NCBI RefSeq assembly: GCF_000003605.2
Contig: NW_003132353.1
Coordinates: forward strand, 126,092-160,487
Length of the DNA stretch: 34,396 nucleotides
Origin: Saccoglossus kowalevskii
Lineage: Eukaryota; Hemichordata; Enteropneusta; Harrimaniidae
Direction: 5' to 3'
The number at the start of each line of letters is the position of its first letter. Position 1 is the stretch's first letter. The notes under the pieces are model-generated. The model made no database searches, had not been told where the DNA came from, and saw only the letters and a list, made by a program, of their open reading frames with translations. The position numbers and the translations under genes were made by a program. Below, one piece after another: positions 32,955-34,396 of the stretch.

Positions 32955-33070
32955 AATAATAATGAACTCCCCGACAACCCATAATGGACTCAAGCAAACT
33001 TTGTGCTCCATATATGTCGCACAAAGTGAGCTTTCGCCCATTATGGGTTGTCGGGTCGTTCATTATTGTT
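32955..33070. mobile_element. Foldback (hairpin) element, 116 bp
   Basis: The left arm 32955-33006 pairs with the right arm 33019-33070 around a 12-base loop (TCCATATATGTC). The arms share CCCGACAACCCATAATGG, an ACTTTGTGC inner end and an AATAATGAAC outer end, with about seven mismatches or small shifts over 52 bases. Outer edges lie in AATAAT-type sequence. It looks like a foldback MITE; a transcript across it would form a long hairpin. Confidence 0.75.
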
Positions 33071-33155
33071 TAATTAAACAGCACATTTTAAGGTTGAGGG
33101 CGCTCATACCGTAAGATATATTTTTTTTAGACATAACACTATATCTGTTCACTGC

Positions 33156-33386
33156 ATGATTTTCAAAAACACCTATTTAAAACTAATTGTTTTTTTTTTT
33201 GTTTTTTTTTCGCTAAAAATATCTGTTACATATTGTTTAAAAACTATATCCTCGGGGGCGGAGCTACGTCACGGACGTTTACGTTGCGAGGACGCGCACC
33301 ACTGTACCACGTATTTCTATGGGCTTTGTGCGCGCTGCTGTGGAACGCCGGTGGGGCCGGTGAAAACGTCATGCATGCACGAGTGA
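33156..33386 (+). CDS. Doubtful 76-codon ORF with signal-peptide-like start and Cys-rich end
   Basis: ATG at 33156 opens a frame whose first 27 residues are hydrophobic, largely from poly-T codons (FFFVFF). The second half, inside a CpG-rich block, carries seven cysteines counting from Cys28, including a C-x2-C-C pattern. A secreted cysteine-rich peptide would look like this, but so would a chance join of a T-tract to GC-rich promoter DNA. No family is recognised and no function is claimed. Confidence 0.12.
   Translation: MIFKNTYLKLIVFFFVFFSLKISVTYCLKTISSGAELRHGRLRCEDAHHCTTYFYGLCARCCGTPVGPVKTSCMHE
33252..33380. promoter_or_regulatory. CpG-rich block with GC box and CRE-like site
   Basis: GGGGGCGGAG (33254-33263) is a good Sp/KLF-type GC box and is directly followed by TACGTCAC (33265-33272), a CRE-like site. 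CpG is dense to about 33365. Just beyond it are short near-duplications: GTGAAAACGTCATGCAT and GTGAAAATGTCATGAAT (33360 and 33383), then AATGAACGTT and AATAAACGTT. Confidence 0.35.
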
Positions 33387-33848
33387 AAATGTCATGAATA
33401 ATGAACGTTTTTTCATGCATAATAAACGTTAACTATATATCGTATTCGCGTCATTTTACTGCAAGTACCCATTCATTCGATCGTATATGCAGAACAATTT
33501 ATATGAGTGTTGGAAACAGTAGCACTGGACGTGACCGAATTGTAATTTGTCGTGGTGTGAATATAAATATATTGACGATGTTCCCACAAACGAGTGATGA
33601 ATGGCCTCTCCTGTCAACAAAATAACATTTCGTATCTTCTACGTATTGATCAGCGAGTGTTATCACATCACTTCGTGCTTGTTTGACCTTTAACCTGTAA
33701 TTTGTTTATGATGCGAAATTGACACACACTGCATGGTGAATGTGACGCGTTCACCAAGGCGTTGAAACGATGTACTGATTTTCGGCACGTCAACATTTTG
33801 GAGGTCGTTTCGGTTTCCGATTTCCAATGTTTGTTAGAATGTACACGG

Positions 33849-33894
33849 TGTTATGTTGTGTTGTGTTGTGTTGCGGTGCGTTGCGTTGTGTTAT
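33849..33894 (+). repeat. GTTGT/GTTGC pentanucleotide tract, short block
   Basis: About nine pentamers of the GTGTT/GCGTT type, separated from the main array by about 260 bases of unique sequence. Confidence 0.85.
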
Positions 33895-34152
33895 GATGTA
33901 CAGAGACTTTCGCCAGACGACATGTTGATGATTTTCAGGTTAAGCTGTGCTACAGTTTTTCGCAACGTATTTTGTTGAGTAAGAACTCTGTTTTAATCAA
34001 TTTATAATCTAGTGATATTTTTTTTAAATCACGTATATGGCAAATGTGGCGTGGTCGATTTTATTTAAGGCATACTGTGTAATTTGTTAATATTTTTTTT
34101 CTTACTTTTTATATGGGCTTGTCCTGAAATAAAATATAATAATAATAATTTT
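33895..34152. other. Unique spacer between the two pentanucleotide blocks
   Basis: AT-rich DNA with poly-T runs and a short AAT run (34136-34150); no gene seen. Confidence 0.5.
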
Positions 34153-34154
34153 AT

Positions 34155-34396
34155 CGCGTTGCGTTGTGATGTAATGCGTTGCGTTGCGTTGTGTTGTATT
34201 GCGCTGCGTTGCGTTGTTTTGTATTACGTTGCGTTGCGTTATATTGCGTTGCGCCGTGCTGCGTTTCGTTGAGATTCTTTGCGTTATGTTGTATTGTGTT
34301 ACGTTGCGTTGGGTTGGGTAGCGTTGCGTTGTGTTGTATTGCGTTGCGTTACGTTATGTTGTATTGTGTTACGTTGATTTCAGTTGCGTTGTGTTG
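34155..34396 (+). repeat. GCGTT pentanucleotide array, runs off the window
   Basis: About 48 consecutive pentamers keep a strict 5-base phase to the last base. The commonest unit is GCGTT; variants are mostly GTGTT, GTATT, ACGTT and ATGTT. The four-unit group ATGTT GTATT GTGTT ACGTT occurs twice, 14 units (70 bases) apart, suggesting a decayed higher-order repeat. The 62-codon frame over it is low-complexity. Confidence 0.93.

Noticed and set aside
34084-34272. 62-codon ORF rich in Cys, Ala, Leu and Arg
   Set aside because: It lies over the GCGTT pentanucleotide array; the repeated residues are the repeat read in triplets.
1-34396. CRISPR array, bacterial operon or phage-like organisation
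   Set aside because: There are no regular repeat-spacer structures of CRISPR size, no closely spaced co-oriented genes and no bacterial-type coding density; the sequence is clearly eukaryotic.

Overview
This is AT-rich eukaryotic nuclear DNA (roughly one third G+C by eye) with no operons, no long coding blocks and many decayed transposable elements, simple repeats and palindromic regulatory-type motifs. A degenerate non-LTR retrotransposon, an interspersed element with GACGG/GACGCACG tails and a terminal hairpin, several MITE-like elements and CpG-rich patches suggest a marine invertebrate, perhaps a lophotrochozoan such as a mollusc. That placement is inference from repeat style, not from a diagnostic gene.

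Layout. Bases 1-850 hold the minus-strand remains of a LINE reverse transcriptase, cut by the window edge and carrying at least two frameshifts. Bases 2696-3925 hold a composite repeat of about 1.2 kb, built of 110-150 bp subunits, with two GACGG-type tracts and a terminal stem-loop. A MITE-like element lies at 6371-6563. The only convincing protein-coding sequence is on the minus strand at 8910-9329: a small serine/arginine-rich protein with a C-terminal membrane anchor, with possible splice acceptors upstream and a polyadenylation signal downstream. From 9.7 to 23.8 kb I see essentially non-coding DNA with scattered duplications, RFX X-box-like palindromes, CRE-type sites and a fragment of a dispersed repeat. 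A diverged tandem array of 108-130 bp units occupies 23840-24345, followed by a T-rich stretch on the plus strand (24.95-26.64 kb).

The right end is a mosaic: an LTR-like GC-rich segment (27.65-28.19 kb), a 105 bp hAT-type MITE (31278-31382), a 19 bp-period minisatellite (32110-32232), two CpG-rich promoter-like blocks with CRE and CCAAT elements, a 116 bp foldback hairpin (32955-33070), and a pentanucleotide (GCGTT-type) array that runs off the window end while keeping its 5-base phase.

Overall this looks like an intergenic or intronic region with one small gene. I found no complete new multi-gene system. The points most worth a second look are the tail-anchored protein with duplicated ERRRSSV motifs, the hairpin-terminated composite repeat, the recurrent X-box-like palindromes, and the tandem and foldback structures at 32-34 kb.
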